Origin: Microbacterium sulfonylureivorans
Lineage (GTDB): Bacteria; Actinomycetota; Actinomycetes; Actinomycetales; Microbacteriaceae
Reading direction: 5' to 3'
Length of the DNA stretch: 64,000 bases
NCBI RefSeq assembly: GCF_003999995.1
Contig: NZ_RJAD01000001.1
Location: 1,798,001-1,862,000, forward strand
Part shown: positions 41,378 through 49,854 of the stretch, piece by piece
Numbering within the stretch: position 1 is the first letter of the stretch
Layout of the letters: each line of letters begins with the position of its first letter
Notes under the pieces: model-generated
The model's database searches: none
The model's input: the letters and a program-made list of their open reading frames with translations, nothing else
Told to the model about the DNA's origin: nothing
Made by a program: the position numbers and the translations under genes

Positions 41378-41399
41378 GTGTTGGCGCTCACGCTAACAC
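41378..41399. promoter_or_regulatory. Near-perfect palindrome before the DUF6412-like/yidC genes
   Basis: GTGTTGGCG (41378-41386) and CGCTAACAC (41391-41399) match at eight of nine positions across a 4-base centre. The site lies 14 bases upstream of the 41364 start and 28 before the -10-like element of the divergent channel gene, so it could control both. The regulator is unknown. Confidence 0.55.
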
Positions 41400-41438
41400 G
41401 CGTCGCCGTGTCTGCCCTGCTGGTGCCAGAATCCTGCC

Positions 41439-42338
41439 ATGTCTGCACCGCGCACCGAGCTCAAGAGCACCGGCTACGAGATCTTCATCGGGCTGCTGTC
41501 CGTCCTGTCGATCCTCAACCTCATCCTGGTCTACGCCGTCGTCTCCGATCCCGGACTCCAGCAGATCCTGAACGTCATGAACCTGCTCTTCAGCGGGATC
41601 TTCCTCGGCGACTTCACGTACCGCATATCGACGGCGCCCTCGGCGGGCGCCTACTTCTTCAAGCACTTCGGCTGGGCCGACCTGCTGGCGAGCCTGCCGT
41701 TCCCGCAGGCGAAGATCCTGCGCGTCTTCCGGCTCGTCCGGGTCGCGCGGCTGCTGCGCGACGTCGGCCCGCGGACGATCTGGCGCTCCATCACGCGCGA
41801 CCGCGCCGGCAGCGCCCTGCTCCTGCTCCTGCTCATGGGCATCCTCGTGCTCGAGTTCGGCAGCCTCGCGATCCTCAAGGTCGAGGAGTACGCGGAGGGC
41901 GCCAACATCACGTCGGCGTCGGATGCGCTCTGGTACACGATCGTCACGATCTCGACGGTCGGCTACGGCGACCAGTACCCCGTGACCGAAGCCGGCCGGT
42001 TCATCGGCACCGGCATCATCATCATCGGCGTCGGCATCTTCGGAACATTCACGGGCTACCTCGCGAATCTCTTCCTGTCGCCGCGCAAGGGCGACGACTC
42101 TGCGGCTGCCACATCGACGACGGATGCCCCGGCCCCGGTCGACGCGACGACGGACGTGGCCTCGGCCGCGGGGGAGAAGGCATCCGCCGCACCCGTCGGT
42201 TCGGGGGCGCAGCCCGCCGGATCCGCCGCCACGCTCGACGACCTCCGGACCCTGCTCGCCCGGTCGGAGGCGAGTCTGGCGGAGGTGAAGGTGCTCCTCG
42301 GCGGGGGGTCGGACGCCGCCGACGCCGCACCGGCGTGA
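41439..42338 (+). CDS. Voltage-gated-type potassium channel
   Basis: A 299-residue channel subunit. Several N-terminal helices include an S4-like Arg-rich segment (ILRVFRLVRVARLLRDVG); the pore loop is WYTIVTISTVGYGDQYPVTE (near 170), followed by the last helix. The ~75-residue C-terminus is Ala/Pro/Asp-rich and ends with a predicted coiled segment (LDDLRTLLARSEASLAEVKVLL), which may help tetramer assembly. CAGAAT lies exactly six bases before the ATG, so the transcript is probably leaderless. Confidence 0.88.
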   Translation: MSAPRTELKSTGYEIFIGLLSVLSILNLILVYAVVSDPGLQQILNVMNLLFSGIFLGDFTYRISTAPSAGAYFFKHFGWADLLASLPFPQAKILRVFRLVRVARLLRDVGPRTIWRSITRDRAGSALLLLLLMGILVLEFGSLAILKVEEYAEGANITSASDALWYTIVTISTVGYGDQYPVTEAGRFIGTGIIIIGVGIFGTFTGYLANLFLSPRKGDDSAAATSTTDAPAPVDATTDVASAAGEKASAAPVGSGAQPAGSAATLDDLRTLLARSEASLAEVKVLLGGGSDAADAAPA

Positions 42339-42389
42339 TGCCCCGGACGCACCGGTCTCCGATCGTGGCGACGGCTCTGACGGCGGAGA

Positions 42390-42842
42390 TCAGGGGACCG
42401 AGCAGGACGAGAGGATCGCCGTCAGGAAGGACAGGGTTCCCGTCTTGACGACGGACTCCCATCCGCCGGGGCCGACGGCGTAGAGCGAGAACGTGCCCGA
42501 GCCGATTCCGAGCAGTGCGGTGGTGAACTGCATGCTGGTGGCACCGGCGGCGAGGGTGCCCGACGTCGTGAGCCCGCCCGTGACGGTGTAGCGGTAGCCG
42601 GTCCGGGGGAGGCCGTTGACGGGGGCGGTCCACGTGAAGGTGACGGGCGCGAGGGCGCCGGCCGTGCAGGTCATGGCCGTGACCGGAGTCACGGTGCCGG
42701 CGGTGAGTGCCGAGCTCGTCGACACTTCGGTGTCGGTCCACGCCGCGTCGGTCATCGCGGGCGTGGCGAACGCACCCGCGAGCACGACCGCGAGGAGGGC
42801 GCCGGTCACGGCCAGGCCTCGCAGGCGCCGTGGCCGGCTCAC
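42390..42842 (-). CDS. SipW-dependent secreted protein (small)
   Basis: A 150-residue exported protein. The signal segment (LAVTGALLAVVLAGAFATPAMTDAAWTDTE) has the form of SipW-type signals, in which a hydrophobic stretch is followed by AWTDTE-like residues. The mature part is Thr/Gly/Ser-rich with a fibronectin-like look (PVTFTWTAPVNGLPRTGYRYTVTGG). The start is GTG 42842, overlapping the signal-peptidase stop (GTGA), so it is translated with the peptidase that probably processes it. Confidence 0.72.
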   Translation of the reverse strand: MSRPRRLRGLAVTGALLAVVLAGAFATPAMTDAAWTDTEVSTSSALTAGTVTPVTAMTCTAGALAPVTFTWTAPVNGLPRTGYRYTVTGGLTTSGTLAAGATSMQFTTALLGIGSGTFSLYAVGPGGWESVVKTGTLSFLTAILSSCSVP

Positions 42843-44020
42843 GTCGGCCTCCTCGAACGAAGAGCGAGGCCCGAGCCGGCTGCGAGCAGAAGGACGGAGA
42901 GGGATCCCATCACCCAGGGTGCGCCTCCGCCGGTGGCGGGGAGTCCGCCGGCCCCCGGCGACGTCGACACGTCGTCTCCGACCCCCACTGCGCGCACGAC
43001 GATGTCGACGGCCCCGGATGCCTCGGGATCGCCGTCGTCGGGGCGGGTGACGAGGATGCGCAGCCAGCGCTCCTCGTCCGACGGCATCTCGAGGATGTCG
43101 CGCTCCTCGCCGTCGAGCGGCACGGGCTGCTCGCCCAGCAGTGTCGTCGGGGTCGCGCAGCCGTCGTCCTGCCAGCGCACCTCGCACGACTGCACGTCGT
43201 AGTCGAGCGCGAGGACGGCGGCGCCCGTCGAGGAGAGCTGCACGGTGATGATTCCGGGGGAGGGGGCATCCGCGCTCACCCCCACCTGCCACACGGCAGA
43301 CGTGCCCGGAGCGAGGTCGCTCATCTGCGGCTGCTCGATCGACACGAGCCGGATCACGCGACCTTGGGTGACCGTCTCGTCGGTCTCCGCGCGCGCGGAG
43401 ACCGGGAAGGCGAGCACCGCGCCGACGCCGACGAGCACGGCCAGCCCCGCGACCGCTCCCGCGCCGTCCCGCCGCGGACGGCGCTCGCCGTCCGCGACCT
43501 CGCGGCGTCGCTTCGGCCGTCGGGGCCAGAAGACCCAGACGACCAGGACCGTCGCCCCGATCGTCACGGAGCCGAGCACCCACGGGTTGCCGAGGGAGGC
43601 CACGGCGGGGGCGATCCCGGGCACCGAGAACACCACGAGCCTCACGCCGGTCACCTCGTACGGGAACGGGTCGTCGACCGCGTTGGCGTCGCCGCGCATG
43701 GTGATCAGGCGGGCGTCCTCCCGCCCGCCGGGAACGGGCGACACGGATGTCGCACGGTGTGTGATCGGCAGCTTCCCCGGGCGATCCACGGTGATCACGT
43801 CGCCCACCTCGATCTCGGACGCCGGGATCTGACGAACGATCGCGGCCGAACCGGCGGGGATCGTGGGTGACATCGACCCGGTGCTGAAGAGGATGATCCT
43901 CACATCGAAGAAGACCGCGGCGATGACGAGGCCGATGCACACCGTGCCGAGCACGGCGGCCACGGTCAGGGCGATATCGCCCACGACCGATGTCCACGAC
44001 CGCCCTCGCGACCTCGTCAC
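42839..44020 (-). CDS. SipW-type signal peptidase fused to an LPATG-anchored surface domain
   Basis: A 393-residue protein with two parts. Residues ~1-165 form a signal peptidase of the SipW/ER type: an N-terminal membrane helix, catalytic Ser49 in STGSMSPTIP, His88 in PITHRAT (Ser/His type rather than Ser/Lys), GDANAVDDPFPY, and a second helix. After a basic linker (~165-185) and another hydrophobic segment (~187-210) comes a ~150-residue secreted beta-rich domain. The end is LPATG (360-364), a hydrophobic helix and RSRRPT, the layout of a sortase sorting signal. An LPxTG tail on a signal peptidase is unusual and suggests a peptidase tied to the wall surface. It sits in an operon with three of its likely substrates. 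Confidence 0.82.
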   Translation of the reverse strand: MTRSRGRSWTSVVGDIALTVAAVLGTVCIGLVIAAVFFDVRIILFSTGSMSPTIPAGSAAIVRQIPASEIEVGDVITVDRPGKLPITHRATSVSPVPGGREDARLITMRGDANAVDDPFPYEVTGVRLVVFSVPGIAPAVASLGNPWVLGSVTIGATVLVVWVFWPRRPKRRREVADGERRPRRDGAGAVAGLAVLVGVGAVLAFPVSARAETDETVTQGRVIRLVSIEQPQMSDLAPGTSAVWQVGVSADAPSPGIITVQLSSTGAAVLALDYDVQSCEVRWQDDGCATPTTLLGEQPVPLDGEERDILEMPSDEERWLRILVTRPDDGDPEASGAVDIVVRAVGVGDDVSTSPGAGGLPATGGGAPWVMGSLSVLLLAAGSGLALRSRRPT

Positions 44021-44039
44021 CGCAGCGTCCCTCCCCCGG

Positions 44040-44687
44040 TCAGCTCGCCGATGTCGACGTGAACGTCCAGGTGACCGTCGCCGTCGTGCCCTGGTAGGTG
44101 TTCGCCGACCCCGGCGCGACGCGCACCTCGAAGCAGTACCCGATGGCGCCTCCCGCCGCCGCGATGGGGCTCGCGACGGGGGATGCCGGAACCGCCGCGG
44201 TCACCTGCAGATAGGTCGCAGCTGCGCCGGCGATGAACACCGGTGTGCCCGTGAACGCGGTCGCATCGCACGGCGAGGTCGGGTTCACCGACGCCGTCCG
44301 GACGGCGCGGTACTGCAGGGCGCCGACGAGGCCGCCCGCGTTGTTGGCGATGCCGGTGAGGGCGACGGTGCCGCCCACCGTCGAGGCCGGTGTCGTCCGG
44401 ACGTTGAGCCAGGCGTAGAACGACGTCCCCGGTGACATGGCGGTGGCGTTGAACGTGAGCGAGGCCCCGGGCGCCGCGGTCTGGCTCGTGTACGTCGGCG
44501 AGCCGGCGCTCTGGGACTCGGTGCCGAACACGCTCGCCCCGAACGATCCCGTGGCGTTCTCGGTGTCGGTCCACGCGGCGAGCGTCGCGAAGGCCCCGAC
44601 GCCGAACACGAGGCCGGCGGCGAGCAGAACGCGCACGCGTCGGCTGCGGAGCCGTCGGCGCGCCGTCCGTCTCGACTGCACGACCAC
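44040..44687 (-). CDS. SipW-dependent surface protein (TasA-like), second
   Basis: A ~215-residue exported protein. After a very basic start (SRRTARRRLRSRRVRV) comes the hydrophobic signal LLAAGLVFGVGAFATLAAWTDTENATGSFGASVFG, the SipW/TasA pattern (AWTDTExxxGxF). The mature part is Thr/Ala/Ser-rich and probably forms a beta-sandwich of TasA type. GTG 44687 is used; GTG 44681 is also possible. The upstream gene's stop overlaps the region, so translation is coupled. It may form surface fibres or a matrix component. Confidence 0.75.
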   Translation of the reverse strand: MVVQSRRTARRRLRSRRVRVLLAAGLVFGVGAFATLAAWTDTENATGSFGASVFGTESQSAGSPTYTSQTAAPGASLTFNATAMSPGTSFYAWLNVRTTPASTVGGTVALTGIANNAGGLVGALQYRAVRTASVNPTSPCDATAFTGTPVFIAGAAATYLQVTAAVPASPVASPIAAAGGAIGYCFEVRVAPGSANTYQGTTATVTWTFTSTSAS

Positions 44688-44689
44688 GA

Positions 44690-45322
44690 TCAGGGCAGCG
44701 GCGTGGTGGACGTTCCCGCGAAGTCCCAGGTGACGGTGCCGGTCGCGGCTTGCGGGAGTGTCGCTGCCGCGGTCACGACGAAGCAGAGGTTCACGGGGTC
44801 GGTCACTGCGGTCAGGTCGAACAGGTCCACGCTCCCGCTGGCGTTGGCGGCGCGGTCGGTGACGAGGGCCGTGCCCACCGGCGGTGTCGCAGCGGAGCAC
44901 GTCGTGCCGAACGCCGCCTCCTCGTAGAGCGAGAAGGTGAGGTTCTCGCCGATGGTCCCGGCGATCGTGTTGAGCAGGGCGACGTCGGCGGCATAGTCCG
45001 AGTCGGCGGACAACTGCACGGCGAACGGGGCGTAGACCACGGCGCCCGGCGAGAGCGCGTCGGCGTCGAGGGTGAAGGTGAGAGTCTTCCCGGGAGTCGT
45101 CGGCGAACTGCTGAACGCGGCGCCGTCGGTGCTGCCCTCGAGGTCGAACTGGCCCGAGGAGAACGTGCCGGTGGCGAACTCCGAGTCATTCCACACGGCG
45201 AGGGTGACGGCCGTGCCGATGCCGAGAACGACGCCGCCGGCGAGGATCGCCGCGATCATCCGGCGTCGGTCGCGCGGACTGCGTCGCTCGTCGGCGCTGC
45301 TGGTGGTTGTCTGGTCGTCCAT
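44690..45322 (-). CDS. SipW-dependent surface protein (TasA-like), first
   Basis: A 210-residue exported protein, first of the operon. MDDQTTTSSADERRSPRDRRR precedes the signal AAILAGGVVLGIGTAVTLAVWNDSEFATGTFSSGQFDLEG, which matches the SipW-substrate form WNDSExxxGxF. The mature part resembles TasA-like proteins with a beta-sandwich and a central loop containing two Cys (GTTCSAATPP and NLCFVV) that may form a disulfide. AAGGAGC before the ATG is a good ribosome-binding site. The order is two substrates, SipW, then a third substrate. Confidence 0.8.
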   Translation of the reverse strand: MDDQTTTSSADERRSPRDRRRMIAAILAGGVVLGIGTAVTLAVWNDSEFATGTFSSGQFDLEGSTDGAAFSSSPTTPGKTLTFTLDADALSPGAVVYAPFAVQLSADSDYAADVALLNTIAGTIGENLTFSLYEEAAFGTTCSAATPPVGTALVTDRAANASGSVDLFDLTAVTDPVNLCFVVTAAATLPQAATGTVTWDFAGTSTTPLP

Positions 45323-45457
45323 TTGGGTGCTCCTTGCGTCAGCTCGGCCAACTACTGACATGCCCCAGACATGTGCCACCGATGCTAGACCCGGCCTGAA
45401 CGCCGGGCCAGGGGTGCGAGACGAGGTCATCCATACCGGGTGAGAAGCGCCTCGGGC

Positions 45458-45463
45458 TAGACT
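45458..45463 (+). promoter_or_regulatory. -10 element TAGACT of the cysteine leader
   Basis: TAGACT ends seven bases before the GTG at 45471, so the transcript should start at the leader-peptide codon itself. This is the same layout as the other leaderless genes in the window. Confidence 0.65.
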
Positions 45464-45470
45464 GGCCGAC

Positions 45471-45497
45471 GTGTTGACCTGTCGTTGTTGTCGCTGA
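45471..45497 (+). CDS. Cys-rich leader peptide (cysteine attenuation)
   Basis: An eight-codon leaderless frame encodes MLTCRCCR, with three Cys codons in four positions, and stops 73 bases before the transsulfuration operon. Actinobacterial cysteine genes are known to have short leaderless Cys-tandem upstream frames that stall ribosomes when Cys-tRNA is scarce. Two hairpins follow: GTGCC/GGCAC (45498-45510) and CCGCGC/GCGCGG (45536-45551). The second is just before the GAGGA of the next gene. Ribosome stalling on the Cys codons could alter these stems and so change translation or transcription of the downstream genes. Confidence 0.72.
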   Translation: MLTCRCCR

Positions 45498-45570
45498 GTG
45501 CCGCTGGCACGCTTCCGCGACCCCGACAGCTTCCCCCGCGCATGAGCGCGGCGACACCGAGGACACATCC

Positions 45571-46584
45571 GTGCGTTACGCCAAGAGCGTGGCCGACCTC
45601 GTCGGCAACACCCCCCTCGTCCAGCTGACCCGCGTCACCGACGGCATCGCCGCCACGGTGCTCGCGAAGGTCGAGTACTTCAATCCGGGCAGCTCCGCAA
45701 AGGACCGCATCGCCCGGAACATCGTCGATGCGGCCGAGCGCGAGGGTCTCCTCCAGCCCGGCGGCACGATCGTCGAGCCGACCAGCGGCAACACCGGCGT
45801 CGGACTCGCACTCGTGGCGCTGCAGCGCGGATACCGCATGATCTTCGTCGTACCCGACAAGTTCGCGGGCGAGAAGGTCGCCGTGCTCAGGGCGTACGGC
45901 GCCGAGGTCGTCATCACCGAGACGAGCGTCCCGCCGGAGCATCCCGGTTCGTACTACAGCGTCTCGGATCGACTCGCCCGCGAGATCCCCGGTGCCTTCA
46001 AGCCGAACCAGTTCGCCAATCAGAACGGGCCGCGGGCGCACTACGAGACGACCGGCCCGGAGATCTGGCGCGACACCGACGGACGCGTCACCCACTTCGT
46101 CGCCGGCATCGGCACAGGCGGCACGATCACCGGGACCGGGCGGTACCTCCGCGACGTCTCCGGCGACGCCGTCCGCGTGGTCGGCGTCGACCCAGAAGGC
46201 TCCATCTACTCGGGCGGCCCGGTGCACGGCTATCTCGTCGAAGGCGTCGGCGAGGACTTCTGGCCCGAGAGCTACGACCCGGCCGTCCCGCACGAGGTGC
46301 AGCGCGTCACGGATGCGGAGTCCTTCGCGATGACACGGCGACTCGCCCGCGAGGAGGGCCTCCTGGTCGGAGGGTCGAGCGGCATGGCCGTCGTCGGCGC
46401 GCTCCGCATCGCGCGCGGCCTCCCGCCGGAGGCCGTCGTCGTCGTGCTGCTGCCCGACCACGGCCGCGGATACCTCAGCAAGATCTACGACGACGACTGG
46501 ATGCGGAAGCGGGGCTTCGACGTCACCGGGGCCGCGGCATCCGTCCACACGACCGCCGACCCGACCGAAGGAACCGACGCATGA
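45571..46584 (+). CDS. Cystathionine beta-synthase-like PLP enzyme
   Basis: A 337-residue fold-type II PLP enzyme of the CBS/cysteine-synthase family. The PLP Lys is in NPGSSAKDRIARNIV; the phosphate loop is PTSGNTGVGLALVA; GIGTGGTITGTGRYL and GGSSGMAV are further signatures. It lacks the C-terminal CBS-domain pair of the longer mycobacterial enzyme. The start is GTG with GAGGA upstream. It would condense serine and homocysteine to cystathionine, or make cysteine from O-acetylserine; the adjoining cystathionine gene favours the former. Expression is probably controlled by the Cys leader. Confidence 0.85.
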   Translation: MRYAKSVADLVGNTPLVQLTRVTDGIAATVLAKVEYFNPGSSAKDRIARNIVDAAEREGLLQPGGTIVEPTSGNTGVGLALVALQRGYRMIFVVPDKFAGEKVAVLRAYGAEVVITETSVPPEHPGSYYSVSDRLAREIPGAFKPNQFANQNGPRAHYETTGPEIWRDTDGRVTHFVAGIGTGGTITGTGRYLRDVSGDAVRVVGVDPEGSIYSGGPVHGYLVEGVGEDFWPESYDPAVPHEVQRVTDAESFAMTRRLAREEGLLVGGSSGMAVVGALRIARGLPPEAVVVVLLPDHGRGYLSKIYDDDWMRKRGFDVTGAAASVHTTADPTEGTDA

Positions 46585-47741
46585 CCGAGCCGATCGACCA
46601 ACGTGGATTCGACACCCGCGCCGTCCACGCCGGGCAGGCGTTCGATCCGACGACGGGTGCGGTCATCCCGCCCGTTCACTTCTCGACGACCTATGCCCAG
46701 GACGGCATAGGCGGTCTGCGGCAGGGCTACGAGTACGGGCGCAGCGGCAACCCGACCCGTACGGCGCTCGAGTCGCAGCTGGCCGCGCTCGAGGGCGGCG
46801 CGCACGGGCTGTCGTTCGCGTCCGGCCTCGCCGCCGAGGACGCCCTGCTGCGCGCGGTGCTGAAGCCCGGCGATGAGGTGCTGCTCGGCAGCGACGTCTA
46901 CGGAGGCACCTATCGCCTGCTCGCCCGCGTCCTCGGGCCCTGGGGAGTCGGCCTGCGGATCGTCGACATGAGCGACCTCGCCGCCGTCGAGGCGGCTCTC
47001 GAGGAGCGCCCCGCCCGGATCCTGTGGGTCGAGACGCCGAGCAACCCGCTGCTGCACATCACCGACATCGCCGGCCTCGCGCGGCTCGGTCACGCGGCGG
47101 GCGCGCTCGTCGTGGTCGACAACACCTTCGCATCACCGGCGCTCCAGCAGCCGCTCGCCCTCGGGGCCGACGTGGTCGTGCACTCGACCACAAAGTACCT
47201 CGGCGGGCACTCCGATGTCGTCGGCGGAGCGCTCGTGATCAACGACGACGCCCTGTTCGAGCAGGCGAAGTTCCTCCAGTTCGCCGTGGGCGCCGTCTCC
47301 GGCCCGCTCGACGCCTGGCTGACGACGCGGGGCATCAAGACGCTGGCGGTCCGGATGCAGCGGCACAGCGAGAACGCGCAGGCCGTCGCGGAATTCCTCG
47401 GGAGCCACCCCAAGATCGCCCGTGTGCACTACCCCGGTCTCGCGAGCCACCCGGGCCACGAGCTGGCCGCGCGTCAGATGAGCGGGTTCGGCGGCATCGT
47501 GTCGGCGGAGCTGGGGGATGCGGCATCCGCTCGCCGGTTCGCGGAGTCGACGCGCCTCTTCCAGCTCGCGGAGTCGCTGGGCGGCGTGGAGTCGCTCATG
47601 AACTATCCCGACGAGATGACCCACGCGTCGGTGCGCGGCACCGAGCTCGCCGTGCCCGAGGAGCTCGTGCGGCTGTCGGTCGGCATCGAGAGCGCCGACG
47701 ACCTCATCGCCGACCTCGACGAGGCGCTCGCGAAGGTGTAG
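46581..47741 (+). CDS. metB: Cystathionine gamma-synthase/lyase
   Basis: A 386-residue fold-type I PLP enzyme of the Cys/Met-metabolism family. Signatures: FDTRAVHAGQAFDPTTGAVIPPVHFSTTYAQ, YEYGRSGNPTRTALESQLAALEGG, ASGLAAEDALL, VVDNTFASPALQQPL, and the PLP Lys in VHSTTKYLGGHSDVVGG. The sequence alone does not separate gamma-synthase (metB) from gamma-lyase; gene order after a beta-synthase would allow either direction of transsulfuration. ATGA overlap with the upstream gene shows coupling. Confidence 0.88.
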   Translation: MTEPIDQRGFDTRAVHAGQAFDPTTGAVIPPVHFSTTYAQDGIGGLRQGYEYGRSGNPTRTALESQLAALEGGAHGLSFASGLAAEDALLRAVLKPGDEVLLGSDVYGGTYRLLARVLGPWGVGLRIVDMSDLAAVEAALEERPARILWVETPSNPLLHITDIAGLARLGHAAGALVVVDNTFASPALQQPLALGADVVVHSTTKYLGGHSDVVGGALVINDDALFEQAKFLQFAVGAVSGPLDAWLTTRGIKTLAVRMQRHSENAQAVAEFLGSHPKIARVHYPGLASHPGHELAARQMSGFGGIVSAELGDAASARRFAESTRLFQLAESLGGVESLMNYPDEMTHASVRGTELAVPEELVRLSVGIESADDLIADLDEALAKV

Positions 47742-47769
47742 CGCGCGTGCGCGGTCCTAGGCTCGGGGC

Positions 47770-49791
47770 ATGACAGCGAGCCCCGGCATCCGCTCCTCCG
47801 CTCTCGCGCAGCCGCTGCAGATCGGCGCGGTCACGGTGCCCAACCGCATCATGCAGACGGCGCACTCGAAGCAGTACTCCGACCGCGTCGAGTCAGACCG
47901 CGAGACGGCGTACTTCGTTCGAAGGGCACGTGGCGGGTGCGGGCTCTTCGTCGCGGGCAACCACTTCGTCCACCCGTCGGGATCGATCCGCGGGTTCCAG
48001 GACGCCTTCCGCCCCGAGTCCGTGCCCGCCAGTCGACGCATGACCGACGCCATCCACGACGCCGGGTCCCGGGTGTTCGTGCAGCTCAACCATCACGGCG
48101 CGCAGGCCCAGCCCGACGGACCTGACGGCCCGCGCACGGTGTATGCCCCGTCGCGCATACTGTCGCCGTCGACCGCGCACGCGACGCGCGAGATGAGCCG
48201 CGAAGACATCCGCTCGGTCGTAGACGGATGGGCGACCTCCGCCGCGCACGCGCGCGACGGAGGCTTCGACGGCGTCGAGATCCACATGGCGCACGGGTAC
48301 CTTCTGCACCAGTTCCTCTCGCCGCTGTACAACGCCCGGGGCGACGAGTACGGCGGCGATCTCGAAGGACGCACGCGCTTCCCGCGCCAGGTGCTGCGCG
48401 CGGTGCGGGAGCGGGTCGGCGACGACTACACGGTGGGCATCCGGATCGTCGCGAACGAGTTCCACCCGGACGGGCTCGACGGCCCGGCGATGCGCGAGAT
48501 CATCGCTCGCCTCCGTGCCGACGCGAGGATCGACTTCCTCGATCTCGCGGCCGGCGGGTACCACAACGTGCACTACGTGTTCCCGTCGTCGCCGATGCCG
48601 TACGCGTGGCTGCGCGACGACGTCGCCGCGGTCAAGGCAGCCAACCCCGACGTGCCGGTGTTCGGCGTCGGGGCCGCGCTCTCGGTGGAGGAGGCAGAGG
48701 AGGTCGTGACCAGCGGCGTGGCCGACATGGTCGCCCTCACCCGCGCCCAGATCGCCGATCCCGACCTCGGCCTCAAGCTCACCGGCGCCGCCGCACCGGA
48801 GGCGGGGAGCGGCATCCGTCACTGCATCCGCCTGAATCAGGGATGCCTCGGCCGCGGCAGCCGTGGACTGCCGATGTCGTGCACCGTCAACCCGCTCGCC
48901 GGCCGCGAACTCGAACGTCGCGAACGGACCCGCGCCGCGACCCCGCGGCGCTGGATCGTCGTGGGCGGCGGACCGGCCGGCATGCGGGCGGCCGTCGAAC
49001 TCGCGACCGACGGCCATGCCGTAACGCTGATCGAGGCGGACGGGGAGCTCGGCGGACAGCTGCGCCTGGTCCGTCGGGTGCCCGGGCGCGAGAGCGTCGG
49101 GCTGCTGGTCGACGACCTCGTGCGCGATCTCGCCGCGGCCGGGGTCGACCTGCGGCTCGGCGTGCGCGCGACGGCCGCGGCGCTGCGGGCAGAGGGCGCC
49201 GACGGCATCGTCGTCGCGACGGGCGCCGTCGCCCCGCGCACGACCTCGCTCGCGCTCGGCGGCGCCTACGCCGGCGGGTTTCCCGCCGGCGCCACCGTCG
49301 ACGCGTTCGCCGCGGCATCCGACCCCTCCCGCCTGGGCTCGAGGATCGCCGTCGTCGATGCCGACGGCACCGCCTACGCGGCGGGCATCGTGCTGACGCT
49401 CCTCCCGCACGTCCGCGAGCTCGAGCTCGCGACGCCGTTCGAGTCCGTGTTCCCGCACATCGGCTCCGGCTACGACCGGCCTCTGCTGCTCGAGCGACTC
49501 GGCGCGCATGCGGGCTTCCGCAGGCACATCGCTCAGTCGGTCGCCGCCGTGCGCACCGGCACCGTCGAGCTGCGAGACGCGCTCACCGCCGAGAGCGGGA
49601 CCGTGGCGGGACTCGACGTCGTGGTCGCGATCGAGCCGCGGGCGGCGGTCGTGATCGAGGGGATCGAGGATGCCGCCCCCCGCGTCGTCGCCATCGGCGA
49701 CGCCTACGCGCCGCGCACGATCGACGCCGCGATCTTCGAAGCCGTCGAGCTCGCCTACGACGTCGCCGGACTGGCGGCGCTGCGAGGCTGA
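47770..49791 (+). CDS. FadH-like NADH:flavin oxidoreductase/2,4-dienoyl-CoA reductase family, Cys-altered
   Basis: A 673-residue protein with the architecture of FadH/TMADH: an OYE-type FMN barrel (residues ~1-335; VPNRIMQTAHSKQY, VFVQLNHHGAQ, GFDGVEIHMAHGYLLHQFLSPLYNARGDEYGG), a cluster-binding segment, then FAD and NAD(P) Rossmann parts (WIVVGGGPAGMRAAVELATDGH; ~390-673). In the cluster segment, CIRLNQGC...SC, the second of four expected cysteines is Leu355 (C352, C359 and C371 remain). The usual motif is CxGCxxxC. TAGGCT lies six bases before the ATG, so the transcript is probably leaderless. The substrate is unknown. Confidence 0.82.
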   Translation: MTASPGIRSSALAQPLQIGAVTVPNRIMQTAHSKQYSDRVESDRETAYFVRRARGGCGLFVAGNHFVHPSGSIRGFQDAFRPESVPASRRMTDAIHDAGSRVFVQLNHHGAQAQPDGPDGPRTVYAPSRILSPSTAHATREMSREDIRSVVDGWATSAAHARDGGFDGVEIHMAHGYLLHQFLSPLYNARGDEYGGDLEGRTRFPRQVLRAVRERVGDDYTVGIRIVANEFHPDGLDGPAMREIIARLRADARIDFLDLAAGGYHNVHYVFPSSPMPYAWLRDDVAAVKAANPDVPVFGVGAALSVEEAEEVVTSGVADMVALTRAQIADPDLGLKLTGAAAPEAGSGIRHCIRLNQGCLGRGSRGLPMSCTVNPLAGRELERRERTRAATPRRWIVVGGGPAGMRAAVELATDGHAVTLIEADGELGGQLRLVRRVPGRESVGLLVDDLVRDLAAAGVDLRLGVRATAAALRAEGADGIVVATGAVAPRTTSLALGGAYAGGFPAGATVDAFAAASDPSRLGSRIAVVDADGTAYAAGIVLTLLPHVRELELATPFESVFPHIGSGYDRPLLLERLGAHAGFRRHIAQSVAAVRTGTVELRDALTAESGTVAGLDVVVAIEPRAAVVIEGIEDAAPRVVAIGDAYAPRTIDAAIFEAVELAYDVAGLAALRG

Positions 49792-49854
49792 CGCGTCCCA
49801 CCACGGAGGGAGACGGGCCCGTGCGCCGGCTCACCGCTGACTAGTGTGGGCCGC

